A stretch of 61,562 nt of DNA from DATGSL01 sp964645585 (GTDB lineage: Bacteria > Verrucomicrobiota > Verrucomicrobiia > Opitutales > T3Sed10-336), in the NCBI GenBank assembly GCA_964645585.1, contig CAZYAN010000023.1:1-61562 (forward strand), given 5' to 3'. Within the stretch, counting starts at the first letter, position 1; every line of letters starts with the position of its first letter. The translations under genes and the position numbers were made by a program. Below, piece after piece: positions 26,224 to 35,975 of this stretch. Under the pieces are notes generated by a model. It was not told the origin of the DNA, searched no databases, and saw only the letters and a program-made list of their open reading frames with translations.

Positions 26224-27585
26224 ATGAAAAACACCAGCCCCCGCCCTTCCCCCGCCACCCGTCCGATGTCTCGCCGCGACATGCTCAAGGCGAGCGCGAT
26301 CGGCCTTGCGGCACCTTGGATCCTTTCTTCCTGCGGCACCGTTCGCGGTGCGCGAAGGTCCCCATCCGAAACCATTCGCATCGGCTGCATCGGCACCGGA
26401 CGAATGGGGCGCGGCGACCGCAACAATGTCCTGCGCCAGGGCCTCCTGCCGGAGGTGAACGCCCGGGTCGTCGCCGTCTGCGATGCCGACTTGAATCGCG
26501 CGCTTCTCGCAAAAGCGGAGATTGAGAAATTTTACGCGGAGAACGCGCCCGACGAACCCCGGGCGCGGATCGCGATTTACAGCGATTACCGCGATCTCCT
26601 CGCACGGAGCGATATCGACGGAGTGACGATTTCCACGCCCGATCACTGGCACGCCTTTCACGCGATCGCCGCGGCGAACGCAAAGAAGGACATTTACCTC
26701 CAGAAGCCGCTCACGTACGCGATCAACGAGGGCAAGGCGCTCGTCCGAGCCGTTCGCCGCAACGGCGTTATTCTTCAAACCGGTTCCCAGCAGCGCTCCG
26801 AAGCCAATTTCCGCCAAGCCTGCCAAATCGTGCGAAACGGCCGGCTCGGGAAGCTCCGTGAGATCCGCGTGACGCTCCCGGCCGATCAAGGAACCGGCAA
26901 GCCGGACCCGATGCCGGTACCCGAAAATCTCGATTACGACATGTGGCTCGGCCCGGCGCCCGAAGCGCCGTATACCGAACATCGCGTCCACCCGCAAAAA
27001 GGGTTCGGCCGGCCCGGGTTTTTACAGGTTGAACGGCACTGCCTGGGCATGATCACCGGCTGGGGCAGCCATATGTTTGACATCGCCCAGTGGGGTCACG
27101 GCGACGAACATCTCGGCCCCGTCGAGGTGCAGGCGACGGCCGAATTCCCGGACCGGGGGCTGTTCGATGTCCATACCCGTTTTGAGGCCGAAGCGGTCTA
27201 CGCCGACGGTGTCCGGCTGGTTTCCGCGACCGACAGCCCCGGTGTCCGGTTCACCGGCGACGACGGCTGGCTGTTCGTCGGCCGCGGAAAACTGGAAGCC
27301 CATGATCCGGCGCTGCTCAAGGAAGATCGCTCGCAAGATCCCGTGCAGCTTTACGTCAGCAACCACCACATGCGCAACTTCCTGGAGTCGATGCGCACCC
27401 GGAAAGATCCGGTTTGCGCAGTCGAAATCGGTCACCGCTCCAACAGCATCTGCGTGATGACGCACATCGCGATGAAACTTGGGCGAAAGCTGCGCTGGGA
27501 TCCGCGTGCCGAACGGTTTATCGACGACGACGAAGCCAACGCCATGCTGTCGCCCGCGTACCGGGACAGTTCATGGAAGATCTGA
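26224..27585 (+). CDS. Tat-exported, probably lipid-anchored Gfo/Idh/MocA family oxidoreductase
   Basis: Protein of 453 residues. 'MSRRDMLKASAIGLAAPWIL' is a twin-arginine signal that ends in 'LSSCG', a likely lipobox, so it is probably anchored in a membrane facing the periplasm. The dinucleotide site 'IRIGCIGTGRMGRGDRNNVL' begins near residue 55. The 'TISTPDHWHAFHAIAAANA' and 'YLQKPLTYAINEG' segments follow, with QKP in place of EKP. The C-terminal domain has 'HCLGMITGWGSHMFDIAQWGH'. It faces a DUF1080 gene whose stop is 55 bases away. Both families are linked to 3-keto-glycoside metabolism, so cooperation is plausible. Confidence 0.87.
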   Translation: MKNTSPRPSPATRPMSRRDMLKASAIGLAAPWILSSCGTVRGARRSPSETIRIGCIGTGRMGRGDRNNVLRQGLLPEVNARVVAVCDADLNRALLAKAEIEKFYAENAPDEPRARIAIYSDYRDLLARSDIDGVTISTPDHWHAFHAIAAANAKKDIYLQKPLTYAINEGKALVRAVRRNGVILQTGSQQRSEANFRQACQIVRNGRLGKLREIRVTLPADQGTGKPDPMPVPENLDYDMWLGPAPEAPYTEHRVHPQKGFGRPGFLQVERHCLGMITGWGSHMFDIAQWGHGDEHLGPVEVQATAEFPDRGLFDVHTRFEAEAVYADGVRLVSATDSPGVRFTGDDGWLFVGRGKLEAHDPALLKEDRSQDPVQLYVSNHHMRNFLESMRTRKDPVCAVEIGHRSNSICVMTHIAMKLGRKLRWDPRAERFIDDDEANAMLSPAYRDSSWKI

Positions 27586-27640
27586 GGAGCCCGATCCCGC
27601 CCTCCGAACCTCCAGAACTCCGCCCCACTGGCCTCCGGCC

Positions 27641-28417
27641 TCAGCTTCCCAGTTCCCTGACCCAGATATTCCGGAACTGGATCGGATCGTCGCGATGATC
27701 CTGCAGCCGGATCGGCACTTTTCCGTGCGGTTTGTACTCCGATCGCGACCGGTGCGAGGTCGGCCCGATGATTTTCTCGTGATCCTGAACCAGCACGCCG
27801 TTGTGGAACACCGTGATCCGCGCCGCCTCGACCAGTTCGCCATTCTCGTTAAATTCCGGGGCACGATAAACGATGTCGAACGTCTGCCACTCACCTGCCG
27901 GACGGGAGGCATTGACCAGCGGCGGATACTGCCCGTAAATCGCCCCCGCCATGCCGTCGGCATAGGTCCGGTTCTTATGCGTGTCCAAGACCTGCACTTC
28001 ATAGGGACCGATAAACACGCCGCTGTTGCTCCGACGCTGCCCTTCACCTGGCGAATTCGGATCGGTGTTGAACTCCACGTGCAACTGAATGTCCCCGAAC
28101 GTCCGAACCGTCTGAATATCTCCGGCGCCCGGCACGACCCGCATCGCGCCTTCATCCAGCTTCCACTTGGCCTCGGAGCCATCCGTCGCGCGCCATTCGT
28201 CAAAGCCGGAGCCGTCAAAGAGCACGATCGCGTCGGACGGCGCCGGCGCCGGCGGACCCGCCGGCCCAGGGTCCACCGCCGGCGGCAGCGGGCGTTCCAT
28301 GTCGTGGATTTTGTGCGCGTGCGGCGACCGGTCGTCGGACGGCGCGGCGCTAAGGAGCGCCGCGGAGACGACGATGGCGGCTCCGGAAACGAGACGGAAG
28401 ATCGCGGAATTTCTCAT
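27641..28417 (-). CDS. Secreted DUF1080 protein (3-keto-disaccharide hydrolase-like)
   Basis: Protein of 258 residues beginning MRNSAIFRLVSGAAIVVSAALLSA, a signal peptide. A Pro-rich linker ('PPAVDPGPAGPPAPAPSD') precedes one concanavalin A-like domain with the DUF1080 features 'IVLFDGSGFDEWRA', 'FGDIQLHVEFNTD', 'SNSGVFIGPYEVQVLD' and a final 'DPIQFRNIWVREL'. Characterised members hydrolyse 3-keto-glycosides. It is convergent with the oxidoreductase at 26224-27585. The length is normal for a single-domain member. Confidence 0.87.
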   Translation of the reverse strand: MRNSAIFRLVSGAAIVVSAALLSAAPSDDRSPHAHKIHDMERPLPPAVDPGPAGPPAPAPSDAIVLFDGSGFDEWRATDGSEAKWKLDEGAMRVVPGAGDIQTVRTFGDIQLHVEFNTDPNSPGEGQRRSNSGVFIGPYEVQVLDTHKNRTYADGMAGAIYGQYPPLVNASRPAGEWQTFDIVYRAPEFNENGELVEAARITVFHNGVLVQDHEKIIGPTSHRSRSEYKPHGKVPIRLQDHRDDPIQFRNIWVRELGS

Positions 28418-28849
28418 AGCGAGTTAGTTTGGCACCCGATTTTCGAGAAGGTGGAAGCCAGCTTCCAGCCGTTTTGCAAGCGCGGGATGAAGCTTCCCCT
28501 TTCCCAATGGTAAAGTTGTTCAAGTTAGCGAGATTTCCCAAGACAATCCCTTCGCCGGCCCGGAGTTTCGGTCCTGCCGGTTCAGAAAGAGCGCGGGACG
28601 GCAAAGAATGTTTTCGACGCATCAGGATGGAAAATACTGTCACCGATGTAAAGCACACGGTCTTGCTCGGAGAACGGCGCGAATCATCCGGCCGTTAAAA
28701 CGCCCATTCCCGCTGGATCCGCATAAATTTCGGAAAATAAGAGTGCTTATCGGCCTCATGAGTGATAATTAAGGGAAATGCCTTTGACAACCCCGAGAGG
28801 CGAAACGTAACTTTTGTTTTCTTTCACCTTGATTACTCAATCCACCGTT
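28418..28849. other. Intergenic region between divergent genes
   Basis: About 430 bases with no supported gene. A TTGACA word occurs at 28784-28789 upstream of the pseudopilin start, but without a good -10 partner, so no promoter is claimed. Confidence 0.45.
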
Positions 28850-29608
28850 ATGAACACTCTTAAACTATCCCGCTCCTCAAAATTTTCCCGGACCGGTTTT
28901 ACGCTAATCGAGCTTTTGACGGTCATCGCGATCATTGGAATCTTGGCTTCAATTCTGATTCCGACCGTCAACAAAGTCCGGGAAGCGGCCAAGACCGCCA
29001 CCTGCGCCAGCAATCTGCGGCAACTGGCCTTGGGCGTTAACCTTTACGCTCAGGATCATGACGAACGCACTCCGATCAATTTTGATCCGGACGATCCACA
29101 AACGCCGTCTCCTGAAAGCGGCACCTATGTCGAGGATGGTCGGGTTCTGGGACAGCTCATTCCGGAGCGCCTCGGAGGACCGCCGAATGTCACGAATGAC
29201 TATGTTGACGCGATAGAAGTGTTCTACTGCCCCAGTTTGAATGACAAGGTTTATGCAGCGGATTCGGCTTATAAACGGCCGGAAACCATCAATCGTACCA
29301 ACAGAATTGTACGCACGGGGTATGCGTGGATGTTCCGCCCTCAAAACCAAACCACGATCGGCCGGTATTACCCCAACGACAAAATTTCGCACGAGAATCA
29401 GAATGTGCCCTACGCGTTCGATTTTGGCTGGGACCGAGGATCCGGAGGACAAGCACCGATCATCGGGATCCCTTCACACGAGTCTGTCATGAACGTCATG
29501 TTCCTAGGAGGCCATATTGAAGCGGTGCGGATCGCGGATGCCAGAAAAGTGGCCGGCTGGGATAATCTGTATCTCTACTTGGCGAAAGATCCCGCTGTTT
29601 TTCCTTGA
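28850..29608 (+). CDS. Type II/IV pseudopilin, H-X9-DG family (GG variant)
   Basis: Protein of 252 residues starting MNTLKLSRSSKFSRTG. The prepilin site is G|FTLIELLTVIAIIG, with Glu at +5, followed by 'ILASILIPTVNKVREAAKTA'. The 'CASNLRQLALGVNLYAQDHD' segment is standard for the family. The C-terminal motif reads 'HESVMNVMFLGGHIEAV', that is His-X9-Gly-Gly instead of His-X9-Asp-Gly. Unlike the pseudopilins at 3163 and 58261, its helix differs in places (ASILIPTVN). The next gene is a peroxiredoxin 88 bases downstream, so no dedicated exported partner is obvious here. Confidence 0.88.
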   Translation: MNTLKLSRSSKFSRTGFTLIELLTVIAIIGILASILIPTVNKVREAAKTATCASNLRQLALGVNLYAQDHDERTPINFDPDDPQTPSPESGTYVEDGRVLGQLIPERLGGPPNVTNDYVDAIEVFYCPSLNDKVYAADSAYKRPETINRTNRIVRTGYAWMFRPQNQTTIGRYYPNDKISHENQNVPYAFDFGWDRGSGGQAPIIGIPSHESVMNVMFLGGHIEAVRIADARKVAGWDNLYLYLAKDPAVFP

Positions 29609-29695
29609 AAGGCGTGTGCCAGCGTTCAGGGTCAATCGATTCTCGGTACCAAAAGAATTGCAACCATTCCGCCGAGCGGATATTGATGGAAGATT

Positions 29696-30202
29696 ATGAA
29701 GAAGTTCCTTCTTGCTCTTCTGTCGTTCGTTCCGCTCGCCGGAGCAAAAGCGGAACCTGTGGAAGTGGGAGTAAAAGCACCGGAAGTCGAAGCGGTTAAT
29801 CAGGACGGCCAGAAGGTCGCCCTCGCGGACCTTTATAAAAAGGGCCTGGTCTTGGTCTACTTTTATCCGAAGGCAGATACACCCGGCTGCACCGCCCAGG
29901 CGTGCAGCCTCCGCGACGAATTCACCGTCCTGAAGGAACGCGGGATCGAGGTGGTCGGCGTCAGCACCGATCCGGTCGACGCCCAGAAGAAGTTCCAGGA
30001 GAAATACAAGCTTCCGTTCACCTTGCTCGCCGATGAAGACGCGAAGGTGGTCGAAGCGTTCGGCGTCCCGAAGCGCGGCACTTTCGCGAGCCGGCAGGCG
30101 TTCTTGATCGCTGACGGAAAAATCGTTTGGCGCGACCTCAAAGCTTCCACGGCTGAACAGGCACGGGATGTTTTGAAGGCATTGGAGGAGTTGAAACTTT
30201 AG
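29696..30202 (+). CDS. Secreted peroxiredoxin, BCP/PrxQ-like
   Basis: Protein of 168 residues with a signal peptide (MKKFLLALLSFVPLAGAKA) and GGAAG just upstream of the ATG. The active site 'FYPKADTPGCTAQACSLRD' has the peroxidatic Cys at about 65 and a second Cys five residues later, the C-x4-C pattern of PrxQ/BCP enzymes. 'VVGVSTDPVDAQKKFQEKY' and 'FTLLADEDAKVVEAFGV' complete the thioredoxin fold. It would reduce peroxides in the periplasm. The usual BCP is cytoplasmic, so the signal peptide is the unusual part. Confidence 0.9.
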   Translation: MKKFLLALLSFVPLAGAKAEPVEVGVKAPEVEAVNQDGQKVALADLYKKGLVLVYFYPKADTPGCTAQACSLRDEFTVLKERGIEVVGVSTDPVDAQKKFQEKYKLPFTLLADEDAKVVEAFGVPKRGTFASRQAFLIADGKIVWRDLKASTAEQARDVLKALEELKL

Positions 30203-30284
30203 TTCGCGGAGCCGGGCGATCTCCTCCCCGGCTACTCGCCTTCTCCAACGGCCCGGCATCGGCCGCTTCTCCGCCTCCGGCTTC

Positions 30285-31364
30285 ATGCTCTCCCGCCATA
30301 CGAAACGCGCCATCCTTGGATTTGCTTTCGGCGCGGCCGCGGTCGCCTTACTCGCCGCTTCCGCCCGCAATTATTTTGCCAACCAGGCGCTCGAGCAACG
30401 GCTCGCCGAGGAGCGCGCGGCGCTGGTTCCCCCTGAACCGCTCCTCGTTCCTGTCAAACGTCAGACGCGCGCACGCGAGCGAACGTTTGCCGCGACACTC
30501 GCCCCCGATCGCCGCGCGGCCGTCGCCGCCGAGATGAGCGGCCGCGTCGCTGAGGTCTTGGTCGAAGTCGGCGACTCCGTCGAGCAAGGCGATATTCTGG
30601 TTCGCCTCGACAGCACATTCGCGCGGCTCGCGGTCGCTTCCTCCCAAGCGGCTCTCGCGGCGGCGGAAGCGCAAATGCGAGAAATTGAACGGCGTGTTCG
30701 CGAAGCCGAGCGGCTGGCCGAGGCGCAGACGATCCCGCAAACAGACCTCGAAGCCGTTCGCGCCGAAGCCGCCGTTCAGGCCGCTGAAATCGACCGGCTC
30801 CGAAGCCATCTGCGTGAACAGGAGGAGCGCTTCAGTCGCCACGAGATTCGCGCGCCTTTCGCCGGAAGCGTCAACGAACGCTTTGTCGAAACCGGCGATT
30901 CCGTCAATGTCAACGAAGCGGTCGTGGCCTTGGTCGATATCGATCCCTTGCGCGTGCAGTTCCATGTCAGCGATCTAGAACGCGATTCGTTTGCACCCGG
31001 CACCGCCCTTTCTCTCACCGTCGACTCCCGGCCGGGCGAGACATTTTCTCCGGCAATCAGGTCCGTCGCCAATGCACCGGCCCCCGGCGCTGGACTCTAT
31101 CTCATCGAAGCAAATCTGCCCAATCCGGATCAATCGCTGGCCGCCGGATCCCGGGCAAGGGTAAAGGCATCCCTCACGGAATTTCGTGAAACCCTTTTTG
31201 CCCCGGCGGAAGCGGTCCGCTTTCAGGGAGAACACGCTCTTGTCGAGGTCTGGTCGGACGAACAGAAGCCGGTCCTTCGCGAAGTTGAGCTCGGCCCGGA
31301 GATCGATGGGGCGTATCCCGTCCTCACCGGTCTTCAGGAAGGCGAGATCCTGCTGATTCGCTGA
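30285..31364 (+). CDS. RND efflux periplasmic adaptor (membrane fusion protein)
   Basis: Protein of 359 residues with an N-terminal membrane anchor ('AILGFAFGAAAVALLAASA'). The lipoyl-type segment 'AEMSGRVAEVLVEVGDSVEQGDILVRLDS' and the later 'IRAPFAGSVNERFVETGDSV' flank a long alpha-helical hairpin (about 110-180, rich in Ala, Glu and Arg). Beta-barrel and membrane-proximal domains follow. This is the HlyD/AcrA adaptor plan. The RND permease starts 84 bases downstream (31449) on the same strand, so they form one pump. No outer-membrane TolC-like gene lies next to them. Confidence 0.88.
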   Translation: MLSRHTKRAILGFAFGAAAVALLAASARNYFANQALEQRLAEERAALVPPEPLLVPVKRQTRARERTFAATLAPDRRAAVAAEMSGRVAEVLVEVGDSVEQGDILVRLDSTFARLAVASSQAALAAAEAQMREIERRVREAERLAEAQTIPQTDLEAVRAEAAVQAAEIDRLRSHLREQEERFSRHEIRAPFAGSVNERFVETGDSVNVNEAVVALVDIDPLRVQFHVSDLERDSFAPGTALSLTVDSRPGETFSPAIRSVANAPAPGAGLYLIEANLPNPDQSLAAGSRARVKASLTEFRETLFAPAEAVRFQGEHALVEVWSDEQKPVLREVELGPEIDGAYPVLTGLQEGEILLIR

Positions 31365-31448
31365 TTGTGCAATGAAGGCCACACCGGACGCCGTAACACC
31401 AGGGCTGAAAGCCGCGAGCGGAACCAAATCTTCCGCGCCATCCGCCTC

Positions 31449-34400
31449 ATGAACATCGCGCGCTGGAGCGTGGAAAACCGCGTAGCGGTCAATCTCCTGG
31501 CGATCGCCGTCCTCGTCGGCGGTTTTCTCGCCGCCGGACTTCGACTGCAGCGCGACATTTTTCCCGACGTATCAACAAACTTCATACGTATCACAACGCC
31601 GGATGCGACGACCAGTCTTCCGGAGGATATCGAACAGCTGATCACCGTTCCGATCGAGGAGGAACTTTCAGGGATCACCGGGCTGGTCGATCTGATTTCC
31701 TTTTCCCAAGACAACATCTCAACGATCTTCCTGGAAATCGACCCGGCAATCGATGACTTGGATCCCGTCCTGAATGAGGTGCGCCAGCAGGTCTCGATCG
31801 CGCGGACGAACCTCCCCCCTTCGGCGGAAGAATCGGTCATCGAGTCGTTCGACATTCCTCTCCCATTGCTGACCTTTGGGATCATGACGCCGCCAGGGTT
31901 TGACCTGACCGCTGAACGAGCGGTGTTCGATCGCTTAGAGCGCGAACTGACGGTAGTTCCCGGCGTTTCGGAAGTTCTCGTTGCCGGTCTGACTGATCGC
32001 GAGGTTTGGGTCGAGGTCGATCCTTACCGCGCCCAACTGGTCGGGCTCGGGCTCGCCGGAATCACCCAGTCGGTCTCCGCCTCCAGCCGGGACTGGACCG
32101 GAGGGAGAATCACAACCCAAAGCGGCGAACAGGTAGTGCGGTTTGCCGGACAAATTCGGGCGCCCGAGGATCTTGAACACCTGAGGATTCCCTCTCCGTC
32201 AGGCATCGTCAGGCTCCGGGATTTCGCCACATTCAAGGAAACCCAAGAAGAAATCAGCTGGCGCGGACGGATCAATCTCCACTCGGGCCTGACGTTTACG
32301 ATCATCAAGCGCCGCGGTGCCGACGCGATGGAAACCGCCGAGGAAGCAGCTCGCGTTTTTCACGAAATCATGGACCAGGCGCCGGAAGGCGTGGAGGGAT
32401 TTGTCGTTTCGGACTCGACGAAATACATCGATATCCGGATCCGCACGGTCGTCCAAAATGGAATCCAGGCGCTCGTCATTGTGACGGTGCTGCTCGTCAT
32501 GCTGCTGAACTGGCGAGTCGCGCTTTTGATCGCGTATGGGCTGCCGATCTCCATCGCCGGCACTTTTCTCGTGCTTTACTGGCGCGGCGACACACTCAAT
32601 CTCCTGTCCCTGTTCGCAATGATCATGGCGATCGGGATGATCGTCGACGACGCGCTCGTCATCGCGGAGAATGCTTACCGCTATTACGAATCCGGACTTT
32701 CGCGCTTCGAGGCGGCAATTCGCGGGACACAAGAAGTGATTTGGCCCGTGATCGGCAGCGTTTCCACGACCGTTGCCGCATTTCTGCCGCTGATTCTCGG
32801 CGAAGGGATCATTGGCCGCTTCCTCGCGGTTGTGCCCATTGTTGTCATCAGCGGCCTCGCCTTTTCCCTCGTCGAGGCGTTTGTCGTGCTGCCGAGTCAC
32901 ATGGCCGATTTCACGCGCCCGCCGGTCACGGTCCGCGAATTGGAAAGAAAACTCGCTGAAAGCACGCGGCCTTGGAAGAAAATTTATTTTTATATTTCGC
33001 TCGCTTATATTGAGCTGCGGAATGCAGTCGACCGGATCCTCGCCGGGGTGATCGACGTCTATACCCATCTTCTCGTGATCTGCCTGCGGCGAAGATATTT
33101 TGTCGGTCTCGGGTTTGTCATTCTCCTGATGGCTGGAGGCGCGGCCGGCGCATTCGGGCTTTTGCGGTTCCAGCTGTTCGCCACCGATTTTGCCGACCAG
33201 ATTCTCGTCAAAGTCGACCTGCCGGCGAATTATTCGCTCGACCAGACCGAGGAGGTTGTCACACGGCTGGAACAGGCAATCGTCGACGAACTTCCCGCCG
33301 ACGAGGTCGTCGCGCTCGTGACGCAAGTCGGCTCGCGCCTGGAGGAGACGAATCAATTTATCCATTACGGAACCAACCTCGCGATGATCACGGTCGACAT
33401 CGACGACGAAAACCCGAAGGCTAGGCGTCCGTCTCGAATCGAACGCCAGTTGCAGCAAATCCTCAATCGGTTCCCCGAACTCGTCACGGCCACAGCGGCA
33501 GCGCAGGGAGGCGGCCCGCCCGTCGGTCTGCCAATCAATATTCAAATCCGCGGCGATTCGTTCGACGTCCTGCGACAAATTTCCGCCGAGATGCGGGCGC
33601 GGCTCGCGGAGGTGCCGGGGGTCGTTAATCTCGCCGACGACTTTGTCCGCGGAAAGCCGGAATACGTTTACCGGCTCGACAAGGAACGCGCGGCCGAAGC
33701 CGGTCTTTCGGGCGACGATATCGGACGCGCGCTGCAAGGCGTCTACCGCGGTCTCGAAGCGGCGCGGGTTCGCTGGGGCAACGACGAGGTCCGGATCCGC
33801 GTCTTGGTTGACGAGCGATTTAGAGACGATCCCGAGCTGCTCGCGGGTCTCCGCATTCTCGCCCCCGACGGACGGATGATTCCTCTCCACACAGTGACCA
33901 CCTTGGAGCGGACAAGCGGCATCGCCCGTATCGCCCGGCTCGATCAGCAGCGCATGATCAGCGTGACCGGCGATGTCGACACGCGCGCGGTTACCGCCAC
34001 CGAGATTCAGAAGCTCATCACTCCCTGGCTCGCGGAAATGGAGGAGACTTATCCAGGCTACCGCCTGACAATCACTGGCGAGAGCGAGGATACGGAGAAA
34101 AGCATCAACTCCATGACGAGAGCCGGCTTTGTCGCCATCCTGCTGATTTACGTGATCCTCGCCGTCATCTTCAATTCCTTCCTCCAGCCGGTCATGATCA
34201 TGGCCGTGATTCCCTTTGGCATCATCGGTGTTCTTGGAGGGCTGCTCCTGATGAACGAACCGCTCGGATTGATGGCGATCATGGGCACGATCGCCCTCGC
34301 CGGCATTGTCGTGAACAACTCGGTTGTCTTCGTCGATTTCATCAACCGCTTCCGCCGGGAGAATCCGCTCGATTACGCGACCACGCTCACGAACTTCGCC

Positions 34401-34706
34401 ACACGCGTCCGGCGCTGGCGATCCATCATCGTCAGCGGGCGCATCCGCTTCCGTCCGATTTTCCTCACATCGGCCACAACCATTGGCGGTCTGTTCAGTC
34501 TCGCCTTCATGACGACCGGCCAAGAGGAATTCCTCGCACCGATGGCGCAGGCGATCGTATTCGGGCTGCTGTTTGCCTCCTTGATCACCATGGTCCTGAT
34601 CCCGTGTCTCTACGCGATCATCGACGACATCATGTTCTTTAACGCCCGCATCGTCCAACGTCTCCGGGGGCGAGCCAAACCGGGTTTACCGCCGAACCCC
34701 CGTTAA
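31449..34706 (+). CDS. RND efflux transporter permease
   Basis: Protein of 1085 residues, normal for the AcrB/MexF superfamily. The start at 31449 (MNIARWSVENRVAVNLLAIA) is chosen because the N-terminal helix and the 'RDIFPDVSTNFIRI' entry strand follow at once; the upstream extension is non-coding. TM4 carries the proton-relay Asp pair in 'AIGMIVDDALVIAENAYRYYE'. The duplicated half has 'FGIIGVLGGLLLMNEPLGLMAIMGTIALAGIVVNNSVVFVDFI'-like segments (read here as separate motifs). The pair with the adaptor points to export of a drug, metal or lipid. The 3' end overlaps the opposite gene by 21 bases. Confidence 0.9.
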   Translation: MNIARWSVENRVAVNLLAIAVLVGGFLAAGLRLQRDIFPDVSTNFIRITTPDATTSLPEDIEQLITVPIEEELSGITGLVDLISFSQDNISTIFLEIDPAIDDLDPVLNEVRQQVSIARTNLPPSAEESVIESFDIPLPLLTFGIMTPPGFDLTAERAVFDRLERELTVVPGVSEVLVAGLTDREVWVEVDPYRAQLVGLGLAGITQSVSASSRDWTGGRITTQSGEQVVRFAGQIRAPEDLEHLRIPSPSGIVRLRDFATFKETQEEISWRGRINLHSGLTFTIIKRRGADAMETAEEAARVFHEIMDQAPEGVEGFVVSDSTKYIDIRIRTVVQNGIQALVIVTVLLVMLLNWRVALLIAYGLPISIAGTFLVLYWRGDTLNLLSLFAMIMAIGMIVDDALVIAENAYRYYESGLSRFEAAIRGTQEVIWPVIGSVSTTVAAFLPLILGEGIIGRFLAVVPIVVISGLAFSLVEAFVVLPSHMADFTRPPVTVRELERKLAESTRPWKKIYFYISLAYIELRNAVDRILAGVIDVYTHLLVICLRRRYFVGLGFVILLMAGGAAGAFGLLRFQLFATDFADQILVKVDLPANYSLDQTEEVVTRLEQAIVDELPADEVVALVTQVGSRLEETNQFIHYGTNLAMITVDIDDENPKARRPSRIERQLQQILNRFPELVTATAAAQGGGPPVGLPINIQIRGDSFDVLRQISAEMRARLAEVPGVVNLADDFVRGKPEYVYRLDKERAAEAGLSGDDIGRALQGVYRGLEAARVRWGNDEVRIRVLVDERFRDDPELLAGLRILAPDGRMIPLHTVTTLERTSGIARIARLDQQRMISVTGDVDTRAVTATEIQKLITPWLAEMEETYPGYRLTITGESEDTEKSINSMTRAGFVAILLIYVILAVIFNSFLQPVMIMAVIPFGIIGVLGGLLLMNEPLGLMAIMGTIALAGIVVNNSVVFVDFINRFRRENPLDYATTLTNFATRVRRWRSIIVSGRIRFRPIFLTSATTIGGLFSLAFMTTGQEEFLAPMAQAIVFGLLFASLITMVLIPCLYAIIDDIMFFNARIVQRLRGRAKPGLPPNPR

Positions 34707-35834
34707 CGGATCATACCGGTAAGTCGCTTCCGTGCTGTTTGCCGGCGTTTGCAAATCGTCGATCTTTACATGCAATTCCCCGGCGCGAACGTCGTCCCGC
34801 GTTCGCACTGCCAGCCACGGCTCGCCATCGCGTTCGACAGTCACCGCTTCGAGAAAACTCCCGTCCGGCCCCGCGACAATGGAATAAACCCGGCCCGCCG
34901 GCGGCAGCACATCGAGCCCGCCGTCCTCGCGAATCGTCAAAGTCACGACCAAGTTCCCAGCAAAATCATACATTTCCCCCGGGTCGCCCGCGCGCAACCG
35001 CTGCCGGCCCTGCCCAGTTACGTCCATCCCGTTGTAAAACGTTTTGCCTTCCCCATTCAGCCAGAAATGCGGCAAATAAGCGGGCGACCGCGTACTGTCG
35101 CCGGCGTAATAGGTGAAATGCCAGTGCGGCGGGTTGTCCGGGTGCAGGGTGTTGTTCGTTTCAAATCCCATCAGCGCGTAAAAATGCCCTTTCGCGGCAG
35201 CCGCCTCCGCCAGACCGGAATCCCGCAAAATCGCGTCTGACGCGAACAGCCAGTGAATGACGCTCGCGGCCTGGTTTTTTGGCCACGGCACCGTCGTCCA
35301 AGGTCCGGCCGCGCGATCCGGATCGTTGTGCTCGATCCGCCAATACATTCCCGGCGGGGTCTCCATGTAACTCCAGACCTGGAGCGTCGGCTGGCAGGCG
35401 TTCGGCGTTTTCCCCCCGACCGGCAACCGAAACGTCACCGTTGCGTCGTCGCCCGCGTCGCGCCGAAATTCCAATCGCTCATTCCCGGCGACAACCGCCG
35501 CAATCTCCACACCGGGCCACCGCACCGCAACCGGAATCCCTTCCCGATGCTCCGGCCCGCGGACAAACGTGTAATATTCCGCGCGGCTCGCCACATGATA
35601 ACGCTCCCCCGGTAAAAACGCGTAGCCTTCCGGCAAAATTACGGTCGGCGCCGACGGCTCGCCCCCTTTGGCCCGCACAACCCGGAACGCCGCGTAACGT
35701 TCTTCCGCATCCGCTGATCCCGATACCTGCGAAGTCAACACGGCAGCGATGGCAAAAGCGCACACGCCGCGCGCCAGCCCCTCTGCTTGCAGGGAACGGG
35801 CAATGTGATGGATAAAACGAAAAATTGGGTTCAT
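34686..35834 (-). CDS. Secreted protein of unknown function
   Basis: Protein of about 382 residues starting MNPIFRFIHHIARSLQAEG, with a hydrophobic segment ('FAIAAVLTSQVSG') that suggests a signal peptide of about 40 residues. No family is recognised. Visible segments include 'YALMGFETNNTLHPDNPPHW' with 'HWHFTYYAG' (a His-rich stretch) and many strand-like pieces, consistent with a beta-rich secreted protein. The C-terminus overlaps the end of the RND permease gene on the other strand by 21 bases. It is divergent from the epimerase gene at 35976. A role in carbohydrate or metal binding is only a guess. Confidence 0.65.
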   Translation of the reverse strand: MNPIFRFIHHIARSLQAEGLARGVCAFAIAAVLTSQVSGSADAEERYAAFRVVRAKGGEPSAPTVILPEGYAFLPGERYHVASRAEYYTFVRGPEHREGIPVAVRWPGVEIAAVVAGNERLEFRRDAGDDATVTFRLPVGGKTPNACQPTLQVWSYMETPPGMYWRIEHNDPDRAAGPWTTVPWPKNQAASVIHWLFASDAILRDSGLAEAAAAKGHFYALMGFETNNTLHPDNPPHWHFTYYAGDSTRSPAYLPHFWLNGEGKTFYNGMDVTGQGRQRLRAGDPGEMYDFAGNLVVTLTIREDGGLDVLPPAGRVYSIVAGPDGSFLEAVTVERDGEPWLAVRTRDDVRAGELHVKIDDLQTPANSTEATYRYDPLTGVRR

Positions 35835-35975
35835 ACAGGGATACGATATGCCGCCAAAACGACCGCTGCCTGTCAACGCGACACCGGCGGCGCGTTGACG
35901 ATCTCAAAGCTCTTTATTTATAATCGATTCCGTTTGCGAGTGGTTGAACATCCGAATGAAAGCGCCCGACTTCAA

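Noticed and set aside
32199..34658. Minus-strand open frame of 819 codons
   Set aside because: It lies wholly opposite the RND permease gene, which has full family motifs. The translation is rich in His, Asp and Arg, as expected from antisense reading of GC-rich coding DNA.
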